Notes: generated from the letters alone by a model not told the origin. A stretch of DNA of 46,703 nucleotides from Kibdelosporangium aridum (GCF_900176515.1 NZ_FWXV01000025.1:1-46703); one strand, 5' to 3'. Positions 37,201 through 45,285 are shown, numbered from the stretch's first letter. Numbers and translations are program-made.

Positions 37201-37549
37201 CGCCACGAAACCGTTGACGATCCTGGACATCTCCCGGCTGCACTTGGAAAACGCCGATCTGGCCTGCCTGTCCGCGTGCTCGACCGCACAGGTGGGGACG
37301 ACGTTGACCGATGAGGCGATTCACCTGGCCGCCGCCTTCCACCTGGCCGGCTACCGGCACGTCATTGCGACGCTGTGGCCGGTCAAGGACCGTCCCGCAG
37401 CCCGATTCACTCAAACTGTGTATGGGACCGTCACTGCGCAGGGCGCCGAATCAGCCGCGCACGCGGTACACACTGCGACACGCGAAGCACGAGACCGTTA
37501 TCCGCAGCACCCGCACGTGTGGGCGGCACACATCCACACCGGTGCCTAG
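34226..37549 (+). CDS. TPR-CHAT protease D
   Basis: An 1107-residue protein starting at ATG 34226, preceded by GAGAGGA and 16 bases after the previous stop, so co-transcribed with CATASP and protease B. About 1-150 is a unique helical region (LPSDACTVLDRIGDDPLEWS) that may be an adaptor or sensing module. About 150-620 contains about nine irregular 50-residue TPR-like units (TGDLRELDRAIDLGRQAIAA). The CHAT domain has LWWCPTGPLSFLPLHAAGYH, His974 in WVHFACHGFSD and Cys1018 in CLSACSTAQVG. Layout and motifs mirror the truncated protein A at 25144, so the two flank the CATRA-TIR cassette as paralogues. Confidence 0.9.
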   Translation: MRGQRARAAILDRLGASAGQLPSDACTVLDRIGDDPLEWSAIAVDLFEKGEDKASRQALDAVAALMKFALGTTSRQHPSREHFLGCYSVALELLVERFGDLDVAAEAEAVLLPEVEQRAANDSFRHRIFHSLGRMAVAHTLHSPSSDATRAVIRARLRMLSGMPPGHPDRPEMMSRLGMAYHDLFHQEDDNDAVAEAVRWTREALAEARDDHPDLGPILHSASTALRHQCELTPDPDLLREAIHISRAAASRLPDWDLRSDTAQLLFWLYEHADDDAALDEAIELFRGWTADATGTDSALAHGKLGNALRARYQRTGDPDDLAEAVRTMRHAVQTVPVDHPNYTVLASNLSAVLSLAHNRASDETVHGESVRIGRTAAGSDDLLALNNLGTTLIGRYTQTGDSRALQEAIDTLQRAVHATPSEDPFLASRLSNLGEALYYSFQRTGDLRELDRAIDLGRQAIAAATGRDPGRAGYLSRLSVRLHEKYKHANDLTVLTEAAAQAKDAIAALRASNPDRPILVSAAIHVLRALFHATTRPEVLEEAIELGRAELAALPVGHGGRTELLAAFSAVLQRRYFDFGDRAAGLEASRLLLAASLTPDSPMNQILYTRSAALFYISEREWQDAANAMAHAVKLLPRLASRRLVRADQERQLGMAAGVVHDACACALNAGDPERALTLLEHGRGVLFAQALENRDELTELREQRPDLADEVEQIRDQLANWPTGGATHADEQHALTVRWNQLTADIRALPGFAHFLLPPPADELLAAAADGPVVLFSISDFRSDALILTPRGVEVVRLPGVTPEEIRRRATEFQADANTVTETLEWLWDNVTGPVLEHVGLHGPSGDRWPRLWWCPTGPLSFLPLHAAGYHQPSSGGPPKTVMDRVVSSYTPTVRALLHARRRPRFGAEVDALVVAMPNTVATLDLPGVAHEAGILADNLPRRPTVLREADAVRDRVLAELPRHNWVHFACHGFSDPGDPSASHLLLDDHATKPLTILDISRLHLENADLACLSACSTAQVGTTLTDEAIHLAAAFHLAGYRHVIATLWPVKDRPAARFTQTVYGTVTAQGAESAAHAVHTATREARDRYPQHPHVWAAHIHTGA

Positions 37550-37612
37550 CCAAGTCCATTCAGCACAGTTATTCCGCATCCAGATCGCCGCCAACCCATC
37601 CCCGGCGGCCTG

Positions 37613-37712
37613 TTACAGCCGGGCCGCGATCATGATCGGGACGATGGTCGCGACGATGCCGCCGATCACGATGAGGACCGCTGAACCGAGTTGGACGCCG
37701 ACGAACTACGCA
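37613..37712 (-). pseudogene. Membrane-helix tail of a lost gene
   Basis: The minus strand reads FVGVQLGSAVLIVIGGIVAT and IVPIMIAARL to TAA at 37613-37615, a C-terminal transmembrane helix. The same frame is open upstream (TANEPIQDHPRVPLITA) but is interrupted by TAG at 37706-37708. It looks like the end of a small membrane-protein gene with a nonsense mutation. Family unknown. Confidence 0.35.
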
Positions 37713-38212
37713 GTGATCAGCGGAACCCGTGGATGGTCCTGAATCGGCTCGTTCGCGGTGATGCAACCGAACGACAGCCGACTATTCTGCCTCGTCTACA
37801 GCGAGATGACAGGCGGCCCTGCCCGATAGGCCACGCCGCCTACGCTACTGCTCGAAGACGCGATCCGCTTGAAGCCTGCCTCGAACGCGAAACGAGTGCC
37901 CCACAAACTCCTAGTCAATATCGTGGCAAATTTCAGAGCATCGCTCAAGGTCTGAACGCGTTCTCGGTGGCGTCCCAGCGCACTTCCGGCATTACCATTG
38001 CGTGACGTCCGAGATGATGTCGATCACGTGAACTGGAGATCATTTAGCAGCGCGGCATGTCATCGCTCATGCCGATCAACATAAAGCCATCCGGCCGCGC
38101 CGAAATCTGGAACGAAGTGTCCGATAAAGCCATGTCGCACTATTTGGCCCTCGGAAAGTCCGAGATCACGCGCTAGGGTTCCTTGCCCTCACGAGAATCC
38201 GGAGGATCGTTG
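37713..38212. other. Intergenic region before protease E
   Basis: About 500 bases of lower-GC DNA without a supportable gene. TAGGGT at 38174-38179 is a possible -10, and GGAGGA at 38201-38206 is the SD of the next gene. Confidence 0.4.
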
Positions 38213-41047
38213 GTGAAGTATCCACATATTCACCCTGTCGGCGCGGAAATGGCTGACCGAGCCTGGCGGCTGGCAGCTACTGACCTGCCCGGCGCAGCGC
38301 AACTGTCCGCACCAGTAGACGGTGGCGTCGTCCCGGCGGTGAGGCACGTTGAGATCCTGAGGCGGATCGGCAAGAGCACGACCGGACGGGAACTCCTGCA
38401 GGCACTGAGACCTGCCGGCGCCGAGGTGCCGTTGGTCGTGCTCGCCGTCGCCAACACCTACTGGACCCAAGCCAGGGCAACCGAGGCGATCGGTCCATAC
38501 AAGGACGCCGAACGCGGCTACGCGGACCTCGGCGATCCTGACGGCGTCCTCGCCGCGCGAATCGGCCTGGCACGAGCGGCACGCATGTCCTATCAGAAGG
38601 ACAAATGGGAAGTGCTCGACGCGGCGATCGCCGCAGGCGACGGCAGCACAGACATCCACCTGCACGCCGACCTGCACCGGGAGCGCTCGGCGTGGGAGGT
38701 ACTCGTGGGGAACCACGAGTCGGCGACGGCGTTCGCCGAGCGGGCTGCAGACGTGCACCGAAGCGTCGGCGACCGATACCTGATCGGCCTGGCCGAGGTG
38801 CTGCGGGCGCGGGCGCTCAACGCGGCCGGAGACCGGAGCGCGGCACTCGACCTCATGCGGACGCAGCTAGCCGCCGCCACCGAGATCGGCTCGGACGAGC
38901 TGAAGATGGTCACCGTCGTCTATGTGGCGCAGTTCCTGCAACGCGGTGTCGCAGTCGGCGGCCCAGAGTGGGCCCTGGCCAAGAAGACGATCACCGATGC
39001 ACTGGAGGAGGCCGAGGACCCGTTCACCGTGGCCGAGCTGATCCTGCCGCTCGCCCACCTACACACCACAGGCGGTGAGTTCGCCGAGGCGGAGCGGTGC
39101 CTCGACGAGTACGGTCGATGCTACGAAGCGATGGGCGGCAATGCCATTGGCACGGCCAATCTACTGAAGGCTAGGGCCAGGCTGGAGCTGGCGCGCAACG
39201 GCGGCCGCTCCGTGCGCGGGTTTCTCCGCCTCCCTCGTTCGCTCAACGCCGTCCGGCAGGCCCGCAAGACCCTCCGTGCCTCGGCGCGGGCCTACGAAGA
39301 GGCGGGCCTGTCGGCAGGCGCCGACAGCGCGCGGTGGCACCTCGAGCTGGTCGACATCCTAGGCTCCGGACACTCCAAGGGCGCGCGGCGGTTAACAAGC
39401 ACTGCGCGGGACGCCCTCGACCGCGCGCGGGACCACCTGTTGTACGCCGAACAGCAGAACGCCGCAGGGAACACCGCCCTGGCTCTGGACTCCTACCGGA
39501 CTGCCGAGGCGGAAGCGGTCGATTCAGGCGCGACCATGTTCGCGATCGCCGCAGCGGCCGGGAGCGCACTGATGGCTTATGCCCTGGGTGACCACACCGC
39601 CACCGCGGAGCACATCCGCGCGGCGATCCGCCATTCCGAGAAGATTCGGCGTGCGGTGGCCACCCCCGATGCCCGGAGACACATCACCGACACCGTCCGA
39701 GCCCAGTACGAGCACGCGATGCTGCTGGCCGTCCAAATCGGTGACGGCGAGCTGGCCGTGGAACTCGCGGAGCGGCTGCGCACCGACCGGCTCGCGGGAC
39801 TGCTGCGACGCGGTGACGCCAACCTGCCCCCGGATCTGGCCGGTCTGCTTACCGAGATCGCCCGTGTCGGCGCCGCGCTCGCCGAACGCGACCCCAGCCA
39901 GCGCGGTGTCCGCTCCCCAGCAGCTGTCGACGACCTGCTCGACCAGACCCCGGCCGACCTCCGCCGGCGACTGGACGGGCTCTACGTCCAGCTCAGCGAA
40001 CAGACGAACGACCTGTTCGCTGACGTCTACGGCGCCGAGCCATTGCGAATGGAGCGCCTGGGCGGCATCCGGCAGGACGTCCTCATCGTGATGCCCGTGC
40101 AGTCCGCAGAAGGCGACCAGCACGTGATCTCTATGTGGCGCTCTCCGGACGGCACCTGCGTGGCGACGGTCGCGCCGGTCACCGGCGAGATGATCCAGCT
40201 TCGGGAAGCCTTGCTGGCCGATACGCGGGACGGAAGAATCCTGCTGCGGGCCGGGAACCTAGACGTGCTGAGCCCGGTCCTGCCCGCAGCGTTCGCGACG
40301 CGGCTGCGGGCCGCCGCCGAACCCGTGCCACTGGTAGTGATCCCAACGGGGTGGCTGTGGGCAGTACCGTTCGCCGCGCTGCCGCTGCCCGGCGGTGACC
40401 TGCTCGTCGACCACGCGGACCTCGTCCTAGCCCCCTCCCTGCGGTTCCTCACCGCCCTCCAACACCGCAACCGTGCCGGGACACCGCCGTCGGCGGCGGT
40501 GTCCTGGCACGACCCACACGCCGGCATCAACGCACCCGAGCTAGATGGTCTGGAGGCGCACCCCGCTGGGCACGACCGAATCACCGACACCGCACAGGTG
40601 GTGCCCGCCTTTGTGCGCGGCGGCGACCGCTGGCGCAGCGCCGTGCTCGCCGCCCACGGCAACCGCGAACCAGGTCTGGCGCAGGCGGTCCTCGCGGAAC
40701 AATCGGTCGTGCTGTCGGCAGCAGACTTCCTCGACGGCACCACGGCCCCACCCCCTTACCTCTCCTTTGCCTCCTGCCACAGCGGCTATCCCAGCGGTGA
40801 CGACCATTACGAACCCCTCGGACTCGCGCTGGCCGCGCTGGCCGCAGGTGCGACCCACGTGATTTCGACGCACTTCGAGATCGGCAGCCAGGATCAGGTT
40901 GTCAGCAGCTGCTTGTCGCGGCTCTACCAGGCACTGCCGACCGCCCCCTCCCCCGCGACCGCGCTGGCCTCCATTCTCCGGGACCCGTCGCTGCGTCAGC
41001 GGCGCCTGTACCGCTGGGCAGCGCTAGCGGTCATCGGCACCAACTGA
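38213..41047 (+). CDS. CHAT protease E with degenerate helical repeats
   Basis: A 944-residue protein. GTG 38213 is chosen because GGAGGA ends 6 bases before it; a TTG at 38183 would add ten residues without an SD. About 30-520 is TPR-like helical sequence with weak repeat consensus (LAVANTYWTQARATEAIGPY, YAEQQNAAGNTALALDSYRT). The CHAT domain follows: PLVVIPTGWLWAVPFAALPL, His815 in VLAAHGNREPG and Cys855 in LSFASCHSGYPSG, then LAALAAGATHVISTHFEIGS. The Cys sits in an ASCHSG context rather than SACxSG, but both catalytic residues are there. It is not in the CATRA operon; its own promoter is likely. Together with A, B and D it makes four CHAT proteases in 16 kb. Confidence 0.82.
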   Translation: MKYPHIHPVGAEMADRAWRLAATDLPGAAQLSAPVDGGVVPAVRHVEILRRIGKSTTGRELLQALRPAGAEVPLVVLAVANTYWTQARATEAIGPYKDAERGYADLGDPDGVLAARIGLARAARMSYQKDKWEVLDAAIAAGDGSTDIHLHADLHRERSAWEVLVGNHESATAFAERAADVHRSVGDRYLIGLAEVLRARALNAAGDRSAALDLMRTQLAAATEIGSDELKMVTVVYVAQFLQRGVAVGGPEWALAKKTITDALEEAEDPFTVAELILPLAHLHTTGGEFAEAERCLDEYGRCYEAMGGNAIGTANLLKARARLELARNGGRSVRGFLRLPRSLNAVRQARKTLRASARAYEEAGLSAGADSARWHLELVDILGSGHSKGARRLTSTARDALDRARDHLLYAEQQNAAGNTALALDSYRTAEAEAVDSGATMFAIAAAAGSALMAYALGDHTATAEHIRAAIRHSEKIRRAVATPDARRHITDTVRAQYEHAMLLAVQIGDGELAVELAERLRTDRLAGLLRRGDANLPPDLAGLLTEIARVGAALAERDPSQRGVRSPAAVDDLLDQTPADLRRRLDGLYVQLSEQTNDLFADVYGAEPLRMERLGGIRQDVLIVMPVQSAEGDQHVISMWRSPDGTCVATVAPVTGEMIQLREALLADTRDGRILLRAGNLDVLSPVLPAAFATRLRAAAEPVPLVVIPTGWLWAVPFAALPLPGGDLLVDHADLVLAPSLRFLTALQHRNRAGTPPSAAVSWHDPHAGINAPELDGLEAHPAGHDRITDTAQVVPAFVRGGDRWRSAVLAAHGNREPGLAQAVLAEQSVVLSAADFLDGTTAPPPYLSFASCHSGYPSGDDHYEPLGLALAALAAGATHVISTHFEIGSQDQVVSSCLSRLYQALPTAPSPATALASILRDPSLRQRRLYRWAALAVIGTN

Positions 41048-41249
41048 GTGCTCCCCCTTACGAACCCTTCAGTCAGCACGCGTCGTCCGGTAGTCGATCC
41101 ACCTGGCGTCCTCACCGAATCAGTTGATCTTTCCGGCCCAGCAGAAGTGTCACACGGACGCTTGCCTCAAGAGTGTTGTGATCAACGGGGGATAACGCTG
41201 AACGGCCATCCCGCTGAGATACCCGCCCACGGTGCTGCCAGGCGCCATC
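41048..41249. other. Spacer before the Abi_C relic
   Basis: Two hundred bases with no supported gene. It could hold the decayed N-terminal part of the abortive-infection gene that follows, but I cannot align it. Confidence 0.3.
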
Positions 41250-41780
41250 CGCGACTCATCGTGGTGGCTAGTCGGGTAAGTGGCCCAGTTGTTGCGGGAC
41301 GCGTTCGGGCGATCGTCGACGATCCTGCACAGGCGATTGGCACCGGCCGAAGCACCGCCAAGTTGTGCTCATCGAAAGAGACTGTACCGTCAACAATCGG
41401 ACCTTCCCGCCCTGGCGCAGGCGCCCAAGAGGCGCTCGGCCTGCATCCTTCATCAACCACGCCAGGCGGTGATGGCAGCGGCGCGGTCGAGAAGATCCTC
41501 GGCGCGGTCACTACCATCGTTACTGCACTGGGCGAACTGCGCAACCGCAGCTACGGAACCGGGCACGGCGCAACGACTGCGCCCGTCCGGCTCCGTCTCG
41601 ACACGCACACCTGCCCCTCGATGCCGCAGTCACCCCGTCCCAACTCCTCCTCGACACCCTCACCGATCCCAACGCGCCCTGGCGCAAGAACACCTCACCA
41701 CCACACAGCGACCCACCACGGCTGGCGAAGCCCACCGCCAACAGAGGCGTACCAAACGTCCACTGTGGCTTGTAGTGATC
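41250..41780 (+). pseudogene. Abortive-infection (Abi_C) gene relic, several frameshifts
   Basis: Pieces in three frames line up with the C-terminal domain of Abi_C family proteins: AIVDDPAQAIGTG, then RSDLPALAQA-like (QQSDLPALAQA), then EALGLHPSSTTPGGDGSGAV followed by KILGAVTTIVTALGELRNRS and YGTGHG, then SRHAHLPLDAAVTPSQLLLD and TLTDPNAPWRKN. The ELRN-x-x-GTGHG and RHAHLxxxAA motifs are the family hallmark. At least three frame changes are needed to read it, so it is dead. The N-terminal part is not recognisable. Confidence 0.65.
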
Positions 41781-41987
41781 TCCAAAAGGGCCTACCGTTG
41801 ACCACATGAACACCTGCAATGCGCAGGTAGTCCACATTGGCATGTTCGATTCCCCCCTCGGACACGTGTGGGTTCAAGTCGGTGAGGCTGAACCCACTTG
41901 TAGTCAGACTGGTGACCTAACAGGGTCTGGGACTGATACTTTCTTGTCGGCAGATGTTGGCCGCAAGCCGCCATACCTCCCCTGCAG

Positions 41988-42469
41988 TCAAGTGGTGCCA
42001 GACCAGTGCGGCGGTGGTGATGCGGGTGAGTCTGTCCGTTCCAGCACCAAGCGGTGGATGCGATCAGCAGCGTCGTTCGGGTCTTCGTGCTCCCACACCC
42101 TGATCACCCGCCAGTCGGCTGCGTCCAGTTGGACGTCTGTGTCACGGTCGCGCAGCACGACACCACGGAGCTTCAACCGCCACCATCCTCGGTTGGCACG
42201 TGGAAGGTGGCCATGCACCGGACACGAGTGCCAGAAGCAGCCGTCCACAAAGACAGCTATACGGGCGCGCGCAACAGAACATCCACACGTCTCCGGCGGT
42301 TCGTGCCCAGCGGAGCACGATCGACGACGAAACGCATACCTCTGCGGTGGAGGGCCTTGCGGAGTGCCAACTCAGGCTTCGTGCCGCTGCACTTGGTCCG
42401 ACTCATCACCCGAGACGAAGATGGCGATGCAGCTGGCGGCGGTGGCCCGGAATCCAAATGTCGATACAC
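41988..42469 (-). pseudogene. vsr: Vsr mismatch endonuclease, frameshifted
   Basis: A very short patch repair endonuclease split by one frameshift. The N-terminal frame (42469 to about 42257) gives SRTKCSGTKPELALRKALHR and RRGMRFVVDRAPLG ... RRRVDVLLRAP. It meets TAG, while a one-base shift continues as IAVFVDGCFWHSCPVHGHLP, RDRDTDVQLDAADWRVIRVW and EHEDPNDAADRI to a stop at 41988. The Asp in VDVLL, the FVDGCFWH His/Asp and the WRVIRVWEHE strand are the family markers. Vsr normally sits beside a C5 DNA methyltransferase, and none is seen here, so it is an orphan as well as broken. Confidence 0.75.
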
Positions 42470-42999
42470 CAGGCGAGTTTGGCACTGAGGTCCGACAAAT
42501 CAGCCGAGCAACAACCTCGACCGCCGTGCCGATCTGCTGCGGCATTCACTCGACAACAGCGGCTACTGCGCGCCTTTGCATTGCGGCTGGCCCGGGGCCT
42601 CGCGGCGGATCCGCGCCGGCCCCGGGGGAGAAACCCGGCGAAGCCACTGTTTGTCCCCCGGCCCGGGTCCGGCGCGAGTTTCGCAACCTGCACCACGCCT
42701 GACTGCCGAACCGGTGTCCCGAAACCCTCCCGGCCAAAGCCTCGCCGCCCTGCCGGAGTGCCCAACCACCGTCCCGCACCACGCCACGACGTCCACACCG
42801 TCCCGAGGGCCTGGTCGACCTCGCCGGCGGGGTGCAGTTTGGCCAGCGCGACCGCCTCGGCCATCTTGGGCCGGATCCGCCGGGCCCCGGCCGCCCGCGG
42901 CCTCGACCAGCCAGGCCGCGCGGGAGAACAAGGACGGTGAACGCACGCCGAGAGCGACTTCGGTTGAGGAGGCGGCGTTTCTCACGCTCCGGCCATGGG
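42470..42999. other. Very GC-rich unassigned stretch
   Basis: Open frames on nearly every frame here are a composition effect. A minus-strand piece (MAEAVALAKLHPAGEVDQAL, about 42800-42864) slightly resembles an IS21 IstA C-terminus but is too short to call. No gene is supported. Confidence 0.35.
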
Positions 43000-43100
43000 C
43001 CGCGCGGCGTGGGTGACCCAAGCCGTGCGCACCTCGTCATGGACCTGGAAGGCGGGTTCCCGGACACGGTTCCTGATCCGCGATAGAGACGGCGCACTTT
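43000..43100 (+). pseudogene. Integrase-core transposase scrap
   Basis: AAWVTQAVR, then after a shift NLVMDLEGGFPDT and RFLIRDRDGA match the stretch of the 24008 transposase that includes its second catalytic Asp (AAWVTQAARNLVMDLED and RFLIRDRDSKF). Two indels occur within 30 codons and nothing else of the gene remains. Confidence 0.6.
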
Positions 43101-43491
43101 TGCTTTCCAGGGTGATAGGTCAGTCTCACCCGAGTCGCTGGGAAACCAGGGCCGCCCTCCAAGCCGGCATTACCGATGACCGCTCGGAGCGGCCGGACCT
43201 GTCCGACTCTGCCAGTCCGTCGTCATCTGTACGTAGCTAACTCATTACCGCCACGAAATGGTCTCTTTCCAACCCTACCCATACATAGTATACGGCCACC
43301 TGTCACCGATACTGAACCGCTGGAGGTTTCCGCGTCATTATTACCTACACCGCCGGGAGTAGTGATCCAAATAGGCTGTCCGTGGGCGCGCAAGATCAAA
43401 TGTGTAACATGACATCACTTCTCAACGACTTCCTCACTGCACACCGCTCACTGACCGCTATGCCAGCGACCGCAACGGAAGGCGGAGATGA
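43101..43491. other. Lower-GC intergenic region
   Basis: Composition drops in GC here, marking the start of the right-hand acquired segment. No gene is recognised. It presumably contains the promoter of the gene at 43492. Confidence 0.4.
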
Positions 43492-43923
43492 ATGGGGATC
43501 TTCGGCAAACGTAAGCCGGATTCTGTAGTTGCTACTCCAACTGACAGGGATATTACAAGGTTTAACCCAACCTGGTTTGAGGACCAACTGGAGTCTGCCC
43601 GCAAGCCGGTAACAACTCACAATGCTGCCGCCGTCGCCGCTCTGACCAGCGTTAACTTGGCTCTCAACGCCATCCGATGGCTGAACGTCGTCGGTACACC
43701 AGAGGTCAGGCAGCGCTGGGACAATCAATTTGGCCGTGCTGACGAAGATTATGCGGAGATACTAGCCAGGCCGGACAAAATGATCGACTTCCTCTGGTCA
43801 GTTAGTCCGCGTCTCCATCCAGGCCTGCATCAGTTCGCGGAGACGATAGCTTCTACTGTCCAGAGTAGACTACGAGATTTCGATGAGCAACTTCCTCTGG
43901 ATATGTGGACTGACACACGGTGA
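43492..43923 (+). CDS. Hypothetical protein, 143 residues
   Basis: An intact small soluble protein with a good ribosome binding site (AAGGCGGAG, a few bases before ATG 43492). It begins GIFGKRKPDSV. The body is predicted helical (NAAAVAALTSVNLALNAIRW) with acidic and Trp/Phe-rich parts (EDYAEILARPDKMIDFLWSV). No signal peptide or membrane segment, and I do not recognise a family. It precedes the ATP-grasp gene by about 210 bases, in the same lower-GC segment and orientation, so it may have arrived with that locus, but the gap argues against tight co-translation. Confidence 0.6.
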   Translation: MGIFGKRKPDSVVATPTDRDITRFNPTWFEDQLESARKPVTTHNAAAVAALTSVNLALNAIRWLNVVGTPEVRQRWDNQFGRADEDYAEILARPDKMIDFLWSVSPRLHPGLHQFAETIASTVQSRLRDFDEQLPLDMWTDTR

Positions 43924-44137
43924 CAGTAGCTTGAAGCGCCTACATCTCTCGCAGTATATCAATGTAGCACTGACACTAGGCTGCGGTATGCAATGTGGGG
44001 GGCATCTTCGTTGCTTGCTGCGTGGATCAGTCCTGAACTGACATGATTCACCAGGGTTCTCCCAAGTTACCGGACACATTTGTCAGCTCGCGCTCCTGGT
44101 ATACCACTCATGAGGCGCAACTCCAGCTTGGGGATTG

Positions 44138-45127
44138 ATGATGAAGACTGTTTTGGTCTTGACCAACTCCTATGACGATTGCCACGTGGAAGCTGTGAGA
44201 AAGCATCTCATTGAGATGGGGCATAGCCTTGTCCGCCTCGATACCGATAGTATTATTCGTGGTGACGACCAGTTTCTTTGGGACTATCGAAGCCGGCGGA
44301 AGTTGCTCGTAAAATCGAACGAAACTATCCAGCTGGACAAGGTCAATAGCGTTTGGTTTAGAAAGCCCTTTGGCTTTACGTCGACTTTCGGGTTCGCCGA
44401 GTCCATCCGCGACCCAGTGCAGCGGGCTGCTCTTCAAAAAGAAGTTCAGGATGTGATTAACAGTGTGTGCATCACTCTTGATGACAGGACCTGGCTAAAT
44501 CGACCGCAGGAAATGTTCCGGGCCAGACTCAAGCCGTATCAACTGGAAATCGCGCACAAAGTAGGGTTACTGGTACCGGACACCATAATTACCAACGATC
44601 CAAGGTGCGCCTTGGAGTTCTGCTCCCTGGGGGCAACGGTATTCAAGCCAATTGCCGAGCCGCATTTGGAGTACGGTGATGGTTCTTATGATGTCGATAC
44701 CACTCTTATTACCGAGCAACATATAGATAGAATTGATCTTATTCGATCACAGCCGACACTTCTGCAGCGTTATATCCAAAAGTCACATGAACTCCGAGTT
44801 ACCTGCGTAGGCGACGAATTGTTCATCGCCAAGCAAACATTGAATGAAGCGAGCCATTCCGATTCTTCCGTCGTTGACTGGCGCGCCCTTCAATTCAACG
44901 GCGGCAGTAGTTATACCGCCGGGGTACTCCCATCGGAAGTCGCGGCCAAAATCCGAAGCCTGTTGCGGGAGTTAGATCTGGCATTTGCCGCCATAGATCT
45001 TGCGGTGGATCGAGACGGTAACCACTATTTCTTAGAAGTCAACCCTAATGGCCAATGGCTAGGCTATACGGACGAGATCGGCCTACCTGCCGCGGCGAGC
45101 GTAGCAAAATTTCTTGTCCAAGAATAA
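44138..45127 (+). CDS. Graspetide-type ATP-grasp peptide ligase
   Basis: A 329-residue ATP-grasp ligase of the MvdC/MvdD/TgmB type, which forms ester or amide links between acidic side chains and Ser/Thr/Lys side chains of a ribosomal peptide. Seen: pre-ATP-grasp domain VLVLTNSYDDCHVEAVRKHL and VNSVWFRKPFGF (family VWxRKP); ATP-binding Lys in ATVFKPIAEP; LLQRYIQKSHELRVTCVGDE; VVDWRALQF (the DWR motif); and metal-binding HYFLEVNPNGQWLGY. ATG 44138 or 44141 follows CTTGGGG. The gene is lower in GC than its surroundings. A 43-codon peptide gene starts 26 bases after its stop; no precursor is seen upstream. Confidence 0.85.
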   Translation: MMKTVLVLTNSYDDCHVEAVRKHLIEMGHSLVRLDTDSIIRGDDQFLWDYRSRRKLLVKSNETIQLDKVNSVWFRKPFGFTSTFGFAESIRDPVQRAALQKEVQDVINSVCITLDDRTWLNRPQEMFRARLKPYQLEIAHKVGLLVPDTIITNDPRCALEFCSLGATVFKPIAEPHLEYGDGSYDVDTTLITEQHIDRIDLIRSQPTLLQRYIQKSHELRVTCVGDELFIAKQTLNEASHSDSSVVDWRALQFNGGSSYTAGVLPSEVAAKIRSLLRELDLAFAAIDLAVDRDGNHYFLEVNPNGQWLGYTDEIGLPAAASVAKFLVQE

Positions 45128-45137
45128 TAGTCACCGA

Positions 45138-45148
45138 GAGGAGGTGAT
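45138..45148 (+). promoter_or_regulatory. Very strong ribosome binding site
   Basis: GAGGAGGTGAT is almost fully complementary to the 3' end of 16S rRNA. It precedes GTG 45154 by 5 bases and ATG 45158 by 9. It shows that a small protein is translated here at high level, as expected for a RiPP precursor. Confidence 0.75.
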
Positions 45149-45153
45149 GTTCC

Positions 45154-45285
45154 GTGGATGAAATTCAGAATTTTCCCGTTCCTGAAACTTTTTCCGCTTT
45201 GTGTGCCACACCGGCCGAAGATGTTGATGCGCCTTTGCCATCATTCTTGACGAGGTGTGGAAAACCTAAGAAGACCGACGATTAA
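45154..45285 (+). CDS. Candidate graspetide precursor peptide, 43 residues
   Basis: A short gene directly after the ATP-grasp ligase. GTG 45154 starts a 43-residue peptide beginning MDEIQNFPVPETFSAL and ending CGKPKKTDD. It holds acidic residues (Glu11, Glu22, Asp23, Asp25, Asp42, Asp43), hydroxyl residues (Thr12, Ser14, Thr19, Ser30, Thr33, Thr41), Lys37/39/40 and two Cys (17, 35). That gives both donors and acceptors for side-chain cross-links. I do not see a TTxxxxEE-type core of known microviridin or thuringinin classes, so it would be an atypical graspetide. A 30-codon frame from ATG 45158 shares the SD but gives a basic, non-graspetide-like product. The downstream position of the precursor is uncommon. 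Confidence 0.6.
   Translation: MDEIQNFPVPETFSALCATPAEDVDAPLPSFLTRCGKPKKTDD

Noticed and set aside
41806..42702. 298-residue plus-strand frame
   Set aside because: Antisense to the Vsr gene, whose motifs on the minus strand are unmistakable.
42546..43097. GC-rich minus-strand frames
   Set aside because: Frames are open in most registers because of composition; the only real homology here is a plus-strand transposase scrap.
45158..45250. Alternative 30-residue peptide from ATG 45158
   Set aside because: Shares the SD but is basic and hydrophobic without donor/acceptor residues for an ATP-grasp ligase; GTG 45154 has the better spacing and product.
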